A DNA stretch of 64,000 nt, taken from positions 82,124 to 146,123 of the forward strand of contig JAQYVX010000010.1 of assembly GCA_030145305.1 (NCBI GenBank), read 5' to 3'. Shown here piece after piece: positions 28,445 through 38,443 of the stretch (its first letter is position 1; the number at the start of each line of letters is the position of its first letter). The notes beneath the pieces were generated by a model. The model did not search any database. It worked only from the letters and a program-made list of their open reading frames with translations, and was not told the origin of the DNA. A program made the translations under genes and the position numbers. Source of the DNA: Halarcobacter sp. GTDB taxonomy: Bacteria; Campylobacterota; Campylobacteria; Campylobacterales; Arcobacteraceae.

Positions 28445-28748
28445 AATTGAAGAAAAAATGAGTACGGGTAATCCTGTACTTATATATTTTTCAGGAGAAA
28501 ATTGTTCTGTTTGTAAAGTACTAAAACCAAAAATTGAAGAAGAGATTTTAAAGAACTTCCCGAAGATAGAACTTTTTGAACTTAAAACTGAACGATATAA
28601 AGAGATAGCAAGCAATTTTTCGGTATTTTCTATTCCAACAATACTTGTCTTTTTTGATTCTAAAGAATTTTTTAGAAAAAGTAGAAATCTTTCTGTTTCA
28701 CAATTTATAGAGGAATTAAGAAGACCGTATACATTATTTATGGATTAG
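28419..28748 (+). CDS. Thioredoxin-like protein (CSVC active site)
   Basis: A 109-residue thioredoxin fold. PVLIYFSGENCSVCKVLKP holds Cys29 and Cys32, and the cis-proline is in FSIPTILVF. There is no signal peptide, so it is cytoplasmic. It overlaps the end of the DUF1538 gene by 26 bases in another frame and is followed 5 bp later by a haem-binding-protein gene. The redox partner is unknown. A shorter start at 28458 would remove the first strand, so I keep 28419. Confidence 0.82.
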   Translation: MIQISTKNEIEEKMSTGNPVLIYFSGENCSVCKVLKPKIEEEILKNFPKIELFELKTERYKEIASNFSVFSIPTILVFFDSKEFFRKSRNLSVSQFIEELRRPYTLFMD

Positions 28749-28753
28749 GATTT

Positions 28754-29173
28754 ATGAAAAAAACATTATTAATAATTGTATCAATTTTTTTACTAGCACA
28801 GTTAATTCAAACTGAAAAAATAAATAAACCAACACCAAAAGAATTAGAAATAAAAGCACCAGAGCATATTATGACAATGTTAAAAAAAGCTTGTTATGAT
28901 TGTCATTCAAATAAAGTGAGATGGCCTTGGTATTCAAATATAGCTCCATTTTCTTGGATGATTGATAGTCATGTAAATGATGGAAGAAGTGCTTTAAATT
29001 TTTCTGAGTGGGAAAATTATACAGAAAAAGAAAAGAAAAAAGAGTTAAAAGAGATATTTAGAACAGCTTATATTTCAATGCCATTAAAAGATTATATTAT
29101 ATTTCATGAAGAGGCTGATTTAACAAGAGAAGAAAGAACACAAATAAGAGACTGGACTGGAGTGAAAAAATAA
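28754..29173 (+). CDS. Haem-binding domain protein (CxxCH), exported
   Basis: 139 residues with an N-terminal membrane anchor or signal (MKKTLLIIVSIFLLAQLI) and one c-type haem motif, Cys47-x-x-Cys50-His51 (CYDCHSNKVRWPWYSNIAP). The P-W-Y-S-N-I-A-P and later M-P-L-K-D-Y segments match the Haem_bd family of periplasmic cytochrome-like proteins; the Met is a possible second haem ligand. Its electron partner is unknown. It precedes the mutS gene by one base, probably in the same transcript. Confidence 0.83.
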   Translation: MKKTLLIIVSIFLLAQLIQTEKINKPTPKELEIKAPEHIMTMLKKACYDCHSNKVRWPWYSNIAPFSWMIDSHVNDGRSALNFSEWENYTEKEKKKELKEIFRTAYISMPLKDYIIFHEEADLTREERTQIRDWTGVKK

Positions 29174-29174
29174 A

Positions 29175-32135
29175 TTGAGAGAAGAAGTCCAAGAATTATT
29201 AGAACAAAAAAAAACCCTTCTTACTGTTACATATTTTAAACTTCAAAGACTTTTTGAAAAAAAATATGGAAAAAATACTGTTGTTCTTATGGAAATAGGA
29301 ACATTTTTTGAAGTATATGAAGTTAATAATGACGAAGAACAAGTAGGAAAAGCAAAAGAAATTGCTGAACTTTTAAATATTCAATTAACAAGAAAAAATA
29401 AATCAATTCTTGAAAACTCAAAAGAAAATCCAATTATGGCTGGTGTTCCAGCTATTTCACTAGAAAAACATTTAGCTAGAATTATTTCTGAACAAAAATA
29501 TACAGTTGTTATTATTAAACAACGAGGCCTTCCTCCAAAAGTATCACGTTATTTAGACACTGTTGTAAGTCCTGGAACTAACTTTGATTTTGTGATTGAT
29601 CAAGATGAAAATAATATAACATCTTTGATAATTGACCAAATTAAAGGAATATATTTAGTAGGCTATTCAGCAATTGATGTTACAACTGGAAAATGTTTTT
29701 ACAATGAAGTTCATGGAACAAGTGAAGATAAATTTTATGCTCTTGATGAAGTATTTAATTATATGAATATGCATAAAACAAATGAAATAATAGTAACTTT
29801 TGCAGATAAAAACATAAAGCAAAAAGAAGTTATTGATTATTTAGAACTTAGTTTAAAAACTTTTCATATTGGAAGTTTTATACCAAAAATCTCATATCAA
29901 AATGAACTTTTTAAAAATGTATTTAATATAGAATCTCTTTTAACTTCTATAGAACATCTTGATATGGAAAGAGTTCCTTTAAGTACAGAAGCTCTAGCTA
30001 TATTAATTGATTTTGTAATAGGGCATGATTCAAATATTGTTCAAAAACTTTCATTTCCAGTAAAACTTGATGTTAGTAAATATATTTATCTAGGAAATAA
30101 TGCTTTAGAGCAATTAAATATAATAGAAACAACACATAACCCAAGCTTAATAAAACTAATGAATAATACTTCAACTGCTATGGGGAAAAGACTTTTAAAA
30201 GAAAGGCTTACTCATCCTGTAAAAGAGAGTAAAGAGTTATTAAGACGTTATGCTTTATCAAAAGAATTATATGATTATCATGCTCCAATTGAAAATGAAT
30301 TAGCAAATATTTATGATATTGAAAGACTTACAAGAAGAATAAAGTTAATAAGACTTCATCCTTTTGAATTAAACTATTTATATGATTCCCTTCTTAGTAT
30401 TAAAGAAGTGGTTTCATTTATGGAAAATTATAAATTTATAACTCCACCTTGTTCTCTAGCTCAACTTCAAATGTTTATAGATTCTATTGAATCAACTTTT
30501 GATTTAAGTGTAAGTGGTAAATATATGCTAAAAGATGTTGAGTGCAATATGGTTAGTGCTGGAATAAATATACAAATTGATGAATTAAATGCACAAAATG
30601 AAGAACTTTATGAAAAACTGGAATTACTTAAATTTCATCTCTTATCTTTTATTAGTACAAAAGATGTAAACTACGTCTCAATTCAAAGATTGGATAAAGA
30701 AGGTTTCTTCTTATCTTTAACTAAAAATAGATTTAATCAAATAAAAGAGGAACTTTTAAACTCTCATATTATAATAGATGATGAATTACTTTTAGTAAAA
30801 GATTTTAATATAAAAATCCAGACAACATCTGTAAAAATCTCTTGTAAATTTATGGATACAATTTCAGATAAATATGTACATAATTTAAGAAAAATTATTG
30901 AACTTAATAAGCTAGTATTTAAAGAAAAACTAGCAGAATTTGAAAAGAAATTTACGACTTTATTAGAAGATTTAGTTCAATTTATAGCAGAAGTTGATTT
31001 AACTATTTCAAATATAAAAACAGCTAAAAAGTATAATTATGTGTGTCCAAAAATTGTAAAAGCAAATGAAAATGAGAACTTTTTAGAGCTTATAGATTTG
31101 CGACATCCAATTATTGAAGCAAATGAAGAACAAGGTATTTATGTTCCAAATGATATTATTTTAGGTGAATTATCTTTAGCAAATAATGAACATAAAAAAA
31201 ATGTAATAATTGAAAACTCAAATCCAATAAATATGAATAATAATAAAATGCACGGAGTTTTACTTTATGGAATAAACTCTTCTGGAAAATCTTCACTTAT
31301 GAAATCAATCGGAATAGCTGTTGTTTTAGCACAGGCAGGTTTTTATGTACCTGCTAAGTCCATGAGATTTTCAATTTTTGATTCTATATTTACAAGAATA
31401 AGTGGCGCAGATAATATTGCAAAAGGTTTATCTTCTTTTGCTGTTGAAATGTTAGAGCTTAAAAATATTTTTAATAGAGCATCAAATCAATCTCTAGTTT
31501 TAGGTGATGAAATTTCACATAGTACAGAAACTATGAGTGGAGTTAGTATTGTAGCAAGTGCAATTTTAAAGCTTTCAAAACTTGAAGCTATGTTTATTTT
31601 TGCAACCCATCTTCATCAATTACCAGAAATTGAAGAAATTGCAAAATTAAAAAATATAATTGCGCTTCATTTATCTGTTATGTACGAAAATGAAGAAGAT
31701 AAACTTATTTTTGATAGAAAACTAAAATATGGAAGTGGTTCTTCAATGTATGGATTAGAGTATGCTAAATCACTTCATATGGATAGAGAGTTTTTGTCAA
31801 TGGCAAATGAAATAAGAAAAAAACTAACTGATGATTACAGCGCCGTTGAAAGAATAACGCATAAAAAGTCATCTAAGTACAACAAAGATGTTTTTGTAAG
31901 TTCTTGTGTCATTTGTGGTCGTGCTTGTGATGATGTCCATCATATAAAAGAACAGGCACGTGCAAATAAAGATGGTTTTATAGGTCATATAAATGCGAAT
32001 CATAAGTACAATTTAATACCTTTATGTAAGAAACACCATAAAATGGTACATGATGGAACAATAAATGTAAATGGTTTTGTAGCTACTTCAAAAGGTTTAG
32101 AACTACACTATACAGCTAGCGATGAGATTAAATAG
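29175..32135 (+). CDS. MutS7-type mismatch repair protein with C-terminal HNH nuclease domain
   Basis: 986 residues starting at TTG. Domain I carries the mismatch-reading F-x-E motif in GTFFEVYE (residues 44-46). The lever/clamp region follows. The ATPase has Walker A GINSSGKSS (about 699-707) and Walker B LVLGDEISHSTE. Residues about 908-980 form an HNH-type nuclease: Cys911/Cys914, His922-His923, Asn946, Cys951, His954/His955 and His959. This arrangement is that of the MutS7 subfamily, known from octocoral mitochondria, giant viruses and epsilonproteobacteria, in which recognition and nicking may sit in one protein. It is longer than MutS1 (about 850 residues). Confidence 0.92.
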   Translation: MREEVQELLEQKKTLLTVTYFKLQRLFEKKYGKNTVVLMEIGTFFEVYEVNNDEEQVGKAKEIAELLNIQLTRKNKSILENSKENPIMAGVPAISLEKHLARIISEQKYTVVIIKQRGLPPKVSRYLDTVVSPGTNFDFVIDQDENNITSLIIDQIKGIYLVGYSAIDVTTGKCFYNEVHGTSEDKFYALDEVFNYMNMHKTNEIIVTFADKNIKQKEVIDYLELSLKTFHIGSFIPKISYQNELFKNVFNIESLLTSIEHLDMERVPLSTEALAILIDFVIGHDSNIVQKLSFPVKLDVSKYIYLGNNALEQLNIIETTHNPSLIKLMNNTSTAMGKRLLKERLTHPVKESKELLRRYALSKELYDYHAPIENELANIYDIERLTRRIKLIRLHPFELNYLYDSLLSIKEVVSFMENYKFITPPCSLAQLQMFIDSIESTFDLSVSGKYMLKDVECNMVSAGINIQIDELNAQNEELYEKLELLKFHLLSFISTKDVNYVSIQRLDKEGFFLSLTKNRFNQIKEELLNSHIIIDDELLLVKDFNIKIQTTSVKISCKFMDTISDKYVHNLRKIIELNKLVFKEKLAEFEKKFTTLLEDLVQFIAEVDLTISNIKTAKKYNYVCPKIVKANENENFLELIDLRHPIIEANEEQGIYVPNDIILGELSLANNEHKKNVIIENSNPINMNNNKMHGVLLYGINSSGKSSLMKSIGIAVVLAQAGFYVPAKSMRFSIFDSIFTRISGADNIAKGLSSFAVEMLELKNIFNRASNQSLVLGDEISHSTETMSGVSIVASAILKLSKLEAMFIFATHLHQLPEIEEIAKLKNIIALHLSVMYENEEDKLIFDRKLKYGSGSSMYGLEYAKSLHMDREFLSMANEIRKKLTDDYSAVERITHKKSSKYNKDVFVSSCVICGRACDDVHHIKEQARANKDGFIGHINANHKYNLIPLCKKHHKMVHDGTINVNGFVATSKGLELHYTASDEIK

Positions 32136-32174
32136 GAAAAATATATTTTATTCTAGCAATTTTTTGAATTTCTT

Positions 32175-33488
32175 TTAAACTTCAGGTAAAAATGAAGTTA
32201 TAATAATTCCTATTAATCCTACAATAGATAATAATAAAATAATTCCATTTAATCCAATAATAGAACTAAGAATTCCAATAAACCCTGTAAAAAATAAAAT
32301 AACACCAATAATAGTATTACTAACAGCTACATAATCTGTTCTTTTATTTCCACCTGCTAAATCCACTAAATATGTTTTTCTTCCTATTCTAATACCTTGA
32401 TAACCAATGGTTAAAAGAAAATATATTAAAGGCATTAGCCAAATATGAGAAAAAATATCATTATAAAAAGTATCTAAGAAAAATACTAAGAAGCCTAATA
32501 TTACCGAAATTATAGCGCCTATTATCATTGATTTTTTACTAGAAATATCTGAAAGTTTACCCCAAACAATAGAAGAAGAAAAATCAGCCAATCCACTTGC
32601 TAAAATAAAAAGACCTAAAAGATAATTACTTGAAGTTGAACTTGACTGTTGTTGAGCTAAAATTACAAAAAAGGGAGCACTTAAAACTGAACATAAAAAT
32701 AGAGCACGAGATATTACAAATAGTCTAAAATCTTTATCTGTTTTAAGTAAAGAAATTTTTTTAAAAGCAACGCTTATGGCATTCCCTCCACCATCAGTTT
32801 CTCCTTCAAACTCTTCAATTCTAGAGTAAACAAGACCTGCAATAATCCAAAAGAATCCTGCTATAAAAAGTAATATCCCAAAATTTTGAGGAGAAAAAGG
32901 TTTTTCCCCTGCAATTAAAAAATAAATCCCAAGTCCAATAATTAAAAGCCCAGCTAGGCTTCCTGAGTAGCCATTTAATGCTCCTCTTCTTGTTTTTGGT
33001 ATAGTTTTACCAAGAACATCTTTTGCAGCTACAGAGCTTAGTCCTCTAGCCAGACTAAAAAGAATAATTAAAGAAATAATTGAAATACCAGCGGCTAATC
33101 CTTGCATATTCCAAGCAACTAAACCAACGCCCATTATACTTAAGGCTTGTAAAAATGCTCCAAGAGACCAAACATATTTTCTAATTGGAAGTTTTCTAAT
33201 AAATGCTGCTATTAAAAGTTGAGGCAAAAGGGAACCTGATTCTCTAATTGGAACTAAGAAACTTATTAAAAAAACAGGAACATTTAGACTTTCCATAATC
33301 CAAGGAATAATTACTTTTGTATTTGCAACAGAATCGGCAAGTTTATTAAAAAAATAACTAATTATAGTTAAAAAGAAATTTCCAGGAACTACTTTACATG
33401 CTTTTTCATCAATTGCTTTACATACTCTTGCATCTTCTTCATTCATAAGTTTTGCATAAATTGATGCTGCTTTTGATATTGAATTCAT
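32175..33488 (-). CDS. Major facilitator superfamily transporter
   Basis: 437 residues with about twelve hydrophobic segments and a charged central loop (SRIEEFEGETDGGGN). The N-terminal 60 residues are soluble with a Cys-containing start (ARVCKAIDEKACKVVPGN), unusual for MFS. An intact MFS-like loop is seen at RIGRKTYLVD. The substrate is not predictable. It ends convergent with mutS and starts one base after hisA, so it is co-transcribed with hisH-hisA. Confidence 0.85.
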   Translation of the reverse strand: MNSISKAASIYAKLMNEEDARVCKAIDEKACKVVPGNFFLTIISYFFNKLADSVANTKVIIPWIMESLNVPVFLISFLVPIRESGSLLPQLLIAAFIRKLPIRKYVWSLGAFLQALSIMGVGLVAWNMQGLAAGISIISLIILFSLARGLSSVAAKDVLGKTIPKTRRGALNGYSGSLAGLLIIGLGIYFLIAGEKPFSPQNFGILLFIAGFFWIIAGLVYSRIEEFEGETDGGGNAISVAFKKISLLKTDKDFRLFVISRALFLCSVLSAPFFVILAQQQSSSTSSNYLLGLFILASGLADFSSSIVWGKLSDISSKKSMIIGAIISVILGFLVFFLDTFYNDIFSHIWLMPLIYFLLTIGYQGIRIGRKTYLVDLAGGNKRTDYVAVSNTIIGVILFFTGFIGILSSIIGLNGIILLLSIVGLIGIIITSFLPEV

Positions 33489-33489
33489 A

Positions 33490-34203
33490 TTAGTTTTTTA
33501 AAGCTTTAAATCCTTCTTCTAGGTCTAAACTACCTTCATAAAATGCTTTTCCAACAATTACTCCAGCAATATTTCCATTATCTTGGCAGTTAATAATATC
33601 ATTGATATCTTTCACTCCTCCACTAGCAATAGTATCAATTCCAGAAGCAAGAGCTATTGATTCGGTAAATTCAACATTAACTCCACAAAGCATTCCATCT
33701 TTTGAAATATCAGTACAAATAATTGCTTCAACTCCAGCGTTTGCAAACTCTTTAGCTAGGGTTGTAGCTTCCATAGTTGAAACCTCTGCCCAACCTTCAA
33801 CTGCAACCATTCCGTTCATAGCATCAATTCCAACAGCAATTGGATATTTAGAAGCCATTTCTTTTACAAATTCTGGATCTTTTACCGCAATTGAACCTAA
33901 GATTAGTCTATCTACTCCAAGCTCAATATACATTTTGATTGTTTCTTCATCTCTAATTCCACCACCAAGTTCGATTTTAAGATTACAATTTTCTCTTATC
34001 TTTTTAATTTGTTCTAAGTTTGCTGGTTCTCCTGCAAAAGCTCCATTTAAATCAACAATATGAAGCCACTTTGAACCTAACTCTTCAAATCTTTGTGCAA
34101 CTTGCCAAGGTTCATCTGAATAGATTTTTGCACTTTCCATAAGTCCTTTACTTAGTCTTACAGCTTTTCCATCTTTTAAATCAATCGCTGGTAATATATC
34201 CAT
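33490..34203 (-). CDS. hisA: HisA: ProFAR isomerase of histidine biosynthesis
   Basis: A 237-residue TIM barrel. It begins [20 protein letters not shown] with the catalytic Asp8; the second catalytic Asp is in [11 protein letters not shown]. Phosphate-binding loops are GGGIRDEET and ASGGVKD. It catalyses the Amadori rearrangement converting ProFAR to PRFAR. It is 13 bp downstream of hisH in the same transcript; hisF is not in the window. Confidence 0.96.
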   Translation of the reverse strand: MDILPAIDLKDGKAVRLSKGLMESAKIYSDEPWQVAQRFEELGSKWLHIVDLNGAFAGEPANLEQIKKIRENCNLKIELGGGIRDEETIKMYIELGVDRLILGSIAVKDPEFVKEMASKYPIAVGIDAMNGMVAVEGWAEVSTMEATTLAKEFANAGVEAIICTDISKDGMLCGVNVEFTESIALASGIDTIASGGVKDINDIINCQDNGNIAGVIVGKAFYEGSLDLEEGFKALKN

Positions 34204-34216
34204 TTTTACTATTCCT

Positions 34217-34831
34217 TTAGTGTGATAAGTTCATAAAATTTTTTAGTATTTTCAGTCCATTGTCATGGGATTTTTCAGGATGCGGTTGGAAACCATAAAT
34301 ATTTTCTTTATGTACAGCACTTGCAAATTCATAACCATATAGAGTTTTTCCAATAATATTTTTAGGACTTGTGATTACATGATATGAGTGTACAAAATAA
34401 AGATAAGGATCTTTTAATCCTTCAAATAAAGTATGATCATCTTGCGTTTTAATTACATTCCATCCCATATGCGGAATTTTTGTGTCTTCGTGCATTTTTG
34501 ATTTATCAAATTTAACAACTTTTCCATCAATAAGACCAAGACCTTTATTGTCTCCAAACTCTTCAGAACTTTCAAAGAGTAATTGCATTCCAAGACAAAT
34601 TCCAATCATTGGTTTCCCATTTTTAGCATATTCCCTAATAGCTTCAAACATTCCAGTTTTGTGTAAGTTTTCCATTGCATCGCCAAATGCTCCTACTCCT
34701 GGAAGAATTATTCTATCAAAATTTTTTAAATCTTCTGGATTTTTAACAAATGAAGCTTTTGCATCTAATAAATGACAAGCATTATAAACAGATGCCAGAT
34801 TTCCCATATTATAATCGATTATTCCAATCAA
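34217..34831 (-). CDS. hisH: Imidazole glycerol phosphate synthase glutaminase subunit
   Basis: A 204-residue class I glutamine amidotransferase. The nucleophile Cys is in [11 protein letters not shown], and the His/Glu pair is in GFQPHPEKS. With HisF it supplies ammonia for imidazole ring formation. It leads the hisH-hisA-MFS transcript and diverges from an MCP gene across 130 bp. Confidence 0.96.
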   Translation of the reverse strand: MIGIIDYNMGNLASVYNACHLLDAKASFVKNPEDLKNFDRIILPGVGAFGDAMENLHKTGMFEAIREYAKNGKPMIGICLGMQLLFESSEEFGDNKGLGLIDGKVVKFDKSKMHEDTKIPHMGWNVIKTQDDHTLFEGLKDPYLYFVHSYHVITSPKNIIGKTLYGYEFASAVHKENIYGFQPHPEKSHDNGLKILKNFMNLSH

Positions 34832-34961
34832 ATAATGTCCTTTAAATTAGTTCTAACCTAAAAGAACTGTTTTTTACATATATAAATTATAACAAATTTA
34901 TTCTTTTGATTTATTTTTATTTTCATAATAATGTAATACAATGAAATAAAAGGAAAAATCA

Positions 34962-37085
34962 ATGAATCGCAATACAATAAAAGGGAAGCTATTATTACTT
35001 GTTTTAATAAGTACATTTGTATCTTTTTGTATTCTTGGATTTTATAATACAAAAAATAGTTATGCTGCTGAAAATAATTTAATAAAACACAGTAGTCTTA
35101 CTTTAGCTAAAAACACATCTAGATTTATTAATAGTTATTTACAGTCAAAGATTGATGTCATAGAAGCTTTGAATAATGAATTACAAAATGAAGAAATAAA
35201 TTTAGAAAGTAAAAAAATAATAGAAAAGCTTGTCTTTGCAAAAAAAGCGGGTCTTTTTGTTGATACTTATATTGGATTTGAAAAGGATGGTTCCTTACTT
35301 TTATCAAATGGCCGGGTGCTAAATGTTGAAAAAGATAAATTTGATTCAAGGACAAGACTTTGGTATAAAGATGCAATAAATCTAAAAAAATCAGGAGTTT
35401 CAAGTGCTTATATAGATGTTGAAACAAAAAAATTGGTTGTTTCTGTATATACTCCACTTATTCAAAATGATAAATTAATAGGGGTAATAGGTTCTGATAT
35501 TTTTATTGATACAATTGTAAAAAGTATTTTAAATATAGATCTTGATAATAAGGGATTAGCATATCTTATTAATAAAAATGAAGAAATTATTATTCACAAA
35601 GATAAAGAACTTTTTAATAAAAAAGATATCTTATATTCTCAAGTAAAAAATGATAAAAAAATAGGTTTTGCAGAAGCTTCTATTGAAGATGTTAAAAAAC
35701 TTGTCTCTTTTTCTAACATAGATACTGCTGCTTGGAAAATTATTATTGAATTAGATAAAGATTTGGTTTATGAAAAAATCAATAACAAGTTGATTATGGA
35801 AGTAATTATTTATGTAGCTTTACTTGTTATCATTCTATTTATTCTATTTTATGCCTTATCTAAAATATTAGCTCCATTAAGAGAACTTCAAAATGGATTT
35901 GATTTTTTCTTCAGATATTTAAAAGGAGAAGAAGAATCTATTAAAAAAATTGAACTTAACACTAAAGATGAATTTGGAGTTATGGCAAAAGTAATTAATT
36001 CAGAAATGGAAGTTATTGCTTTAAATATTGATAAAGATAGAGAGCTAATCAATAATGTAAAAGAAGTAGTTGGGCAAGTAAAAGAAGGTAAACTAAATGT
36101 TAAAGTAGAAAAGTCTACATCTAATAAATCACTAGATGAATTAAAAGATATTTTGAATGAAATGATTGAAACAATTAGTATTAATGTTAATGCTGACATT
36201 AATCCAATTTTAGCTCAATTAAAAGAGTATTCAAAACTAAATTTTATGGATAATATTCCTGATGCTAATGGTAATATAGCAAAAGGTTTAAATGATTTAT
36301 GTACTATTATTAATAAAATGTTACAAGAAAATAAACATAATGGTTTAGCTTTAGAAAATAGTTCTAAAATATTATTAGAAAACGTAGATGTTTTAAATAA
36401 ATCTTCAAGTGAAACAGCTGTATCTTTAGAAGAGACAGCAGCTGCACTTGAAGAGATTACAAGTACAGTAATTAGTAATACAAATAGAATAACTGAAATG
36501 TCAAATCATTCAAATGAACTATCTGATTCTATTAAAAAAGGGCAAAGCTTAGCAAGTTCAACGGTAACTTCAATGGATGAAATTAATGAACAAACACAAG
36601 CTATTGCGGATGCCATTACAGTTATTGATCAAATTGCTTTCCAAACTAATATTCTTTCACTTAATGCAGCAGTAGAAGCAGCAACAGCAGGAGAAGCTGG
36701 AAAAGGCTTTGCCGTAGTTGCTCAAGAGGTAAGAAACCTTGCATCTAGAAGTGCTGAAGCTGCAAAAGAGATAAAAGATTTAGTTGAAAATGCAACTCAA
36801 AAAACAAATAGTGGTAAACAAATTGCAGATGAAATGATTACAGGATATACGAAACTTAATGAAAATATTTCGAAAACAACAGAAGCAATTGTTGATATTT
36901 CTGAAGCATCAAAAGAACAAAAAACTAGCATAGAACAAATAAATGATGTAATTAATAGGTTAGACCAACAATCTCAAAATAATGCATCTGTTGCAAATCA
37001 AGCACATGGTGTTGCAGAAAATACATCGAAACTTGCTCTTAGAATATTAAAAGCAGTAAATGAAAATAAATTTAGAGAAAAATAA
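34962..37085 (+). CDS. Methyl-accepting chemotaxis protein with double Cache domain
   Basis: 707 residues. A membrane segment (about 8-27) is followed by a periplasmic double Cache domain (about 30-270) containing [11 protein letters not shown] and [10 protein letters not shown]. This R-x-W-Y...D pattern resembles the amino-acid-binding dCache signature, although the usual Tyr five residues before the Arg is Phe here. A second membrane segment (about 277-300), a HAMP-like region and the signalling domain with [20 protein letters not shown] follow. It is a stand-alone gene. Amino acids or amines are likely ligands, by inference. Confidence 0.92.
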   Translation: MNRNTIKGKLLLLVLISTFVSFCILGFYNTKNSYAAENNLIKHSSLTLAKNTSRFINSYLQSKIDVIEALNNELQNEEINLESKKIIEKLVFAKKAGLFVDTYIGFEKDGSLLLSNGRVLNVEKDKFDSRTRLWYKDAINLKKSGVSSAYIDVETKKLVVSVYTPLIQNDKLIGVIGSDIFIDTIVKSILNIDLDNKGLAYLINKNEEIIIHKDKELFNKKDILYSQVKNDKKIGFAEASIEDVKKLVSFSNIDTAAWKIIIELDKDLVYEKINNKLIMEVIIYVALLVIILFILFYALSKILAPLRELQNGFDFFFRYLKGEEESIKKIELNTKDEFGVMAKVINSEMEVIALNIDKDRELINNVKEVVGQVKEGKLNVKVEKSTSNKSLDELKDILNEMIETISINVNADINPILAQLKEYSKLNFMDNIPDANGNIAKGLNDLCTIINKMLQENKHNGLALENSSKILLENVDVLNKSSSETAVSLEETAAALEEITSTVISNTNRITEMSNHSNELSDSIKKGQSLASSTVTSMDEINEQTQAIADAITVIDQIAFQTNILSLNAAVEAATAGEAGKGFAVVAQEVRNLASRSAEAAKEIKDLVENATQKTNSGKQIADEMITGYTKLNENISKTTEAIVDISEASKEQKTSIEQINDVINRLDQQSQNNASVANQAHGVAENTSKLALRILKAVNENKFREK

Positions 37086-37091
37086 ATTTAT

Positions 37092-37130
37092 AGATAATCA
37101 AGAGATATTCTCTTGATTATCTCTTTTAAA
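37092..37130. terminator. Terminator between the MCP and comF genes
   Basis: A 14-bp perfect stem (37092-37105 with 37109-37122) and a 3-base loop, followed by a short T-rich tail. It lies between convergent genes and can serve both. Confidence 0.8.
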
Positions 37131-37133
37131 TAT

Positions 37134-37703
37134 TTATATCTTTGCATCTGCAAGAGTTAAAGAAAAAAGCACTTCGTTATTTTTAGATTCTAATGCTTTT
37201 TTTGCTTCTAAGATTGTTGTTCCTGTTGTTATTAAATCATCTACTAAAATAATCTTTTTATTTGTAAGCGTTGTTTTAAATTTACGTTTATTTTTTTGTC
37301 TAAATTCCAAATTATGGCCTGCATATTTGACTATATTCGTAGCTTTTAACTTATTAAAAAGGGGTACAATATTTTTTGATTTTAAGTGACGTGATAAAAT
37401 TGCAGTTTGAGAAAACTCATGTCTGGTGTGTTCATCTATTCCTATTGAATAAACGGTTTCACTAAAATCAAAATTATTTGCAAATTGTTTAAATGATAAA
37501 GAAGCTAAAATATTAAATATTCTATCCCCATGAAAATAGTATTTTGAAATTATAAATTTTTCTATTTCTGAAAATGAATAGAAAGAATAATTGTAAAAAC
37601 CATGTTCAAGTTCTCTTTTGTGGAAAGAGGGTATTAATAAATTTTCTTGGCATTTTTTACAAATGATTTGTAGTGATATATTTTCGCATGATAAGCATTT
37701 CAT
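37134..37703 (-). CDS. ComF family phosphoribosyltransferase-like protein
   Basis: 189 residues. The N-terminal zinc-finger-like Cys3/Cys6 and Cys15/Cys18 pairs are followed by a phosphoribosyltransferase fold with the PRPP loop ILVDDLITTGTT. ComF homologues are needed for natural DNA uptake in several bacteria, although the enzymatic reaction is not established. It is a single gene between convergent and divergent neighbours. The zinc role is inferred from the cysteine spacing. Confidence 0.88.
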   Translation of the reverse strand: MKCLSCENISLQIICKKCQENLLIPSFHKRELEHGFYNYSFYSFSEIEKFIISKYYFHGDRIFNILASLSFKQFANNFDFSETVYSIGIDEHTRHEFSQTAILSRHLKSKNIVPLFNKLKATNIVKYAGHNLEFRQKNKRKFKTTLTNKKIILVDDLITTGTTILEAKKALESKNNEVLFSLTLADAKI

Positions 37704-37838
37704 AATATTAAAAATTATATCTGTTTTTTAGAATTCTTTTCTTAAATATAAGGGAAGATTTAATCAAAAAAATTAAGTAATAACTAACATCATTTGAATT
37801 ATGATTAAATATAAATAAAAAAACTACAGGAGATAAGC

Positions 37839-38390
37839 ATGAAATTAAAATTACTGTTAGGATCATTTTTTTTATTTGCCTTTGTAACTGCAAATGCATA
37901 TGAGGTAAATGGAGATTTAAAAGTAAAGTGGACTGGCTATAAAACTGAGAAAAAAGTCCCTGTTTCTGGTACATTTAATGAAATAAAGCTTGATATTTCA
38001 AAAAATGAAAACTTTGAGGATTTTTTAAAAAGTGCAAAAGTTAAAATTAATACTTTGACTTTTGATTCAGGACTTGAAGTTAGAAATAAAAGTATTATTA
38101 CAACACTATTTTCTTTAAAAAGTTCAGAAGAAATTAGAGGAGTTATAAAAAATGTTAATACAAGTAGTAAGACTCTTATTTTGAATTTAACTATGAATGA
38201 AGTGAAAAAAGATGTTTTTTTAAGTTATGAGGTAAAAAATGGAATGATTATTGCCAAAGGCTTAATTGATATTTTAGATTATAGTTTAGATGAATCTTTT
38301 GCAAAATTTGCCAAAGAGTGTTTTATTCCTCATCAAGGGAAAAGTTATTCTGAAGTAAACATAGAATTCGTTCTACCTTTTAAAAACTAA
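37839..38390 (+). CDS. YceI family periplasmic protein
   Basis: 183 residues with a clear signal peptide (MKLKLLLGSFFLFAFVTANA). YceI-type segments follow: VKWTGYKTEKKVPVSGTF, and a long beta-rich lipocalin-like domain. YceI proteins bind long isoprenoid lipids and are found in stress- or acid-responsive sets. An AGGAGA ribosome-binding site lies before the ATG. It is convergent with lepA. Confidence 0.88.
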   Translation: MKLKLLLGSFFLFAFVTANAYEVNGDLKVKWTGYKTEKKVPVSGTFNEIKLDISKNENFEDFLKSAKVKINTLTFDSGLEVRNKSIITTLFSLKSSEEIRGVIKNVNTSSKTLILNLTMNEVKKDVFLSYEVKNGMIIAKGLIDILDYSLDESFAKFAKECFIPHQGKSYSEVNIEFVLPFKN

Positions 38391-38405
38391 TTAAAAATTA
38401 GAAAA

Positions 38406-38443
38406 GCAGTATTAAACGAAAATTTAATACTGCAAATATTTTT
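38406..38443. terminator. Bidirectional terminator between yceI-like and lepA
   Basis: A perfect 11-bp stem, GCAGTATTAAA at 38406-38416 with 38423-38433, and a 6-base loop, followed by a T-rich stretch. It serves convergent genes. Confidence 0.8.

Noticed and set aside
33602..34063. Long plus-strand open frame opposite hisA
   Set aside because: It lies fully antisense to a well-conserved hisA, has a low-complexity Ser/Ile composition and no ribosome-binding site.
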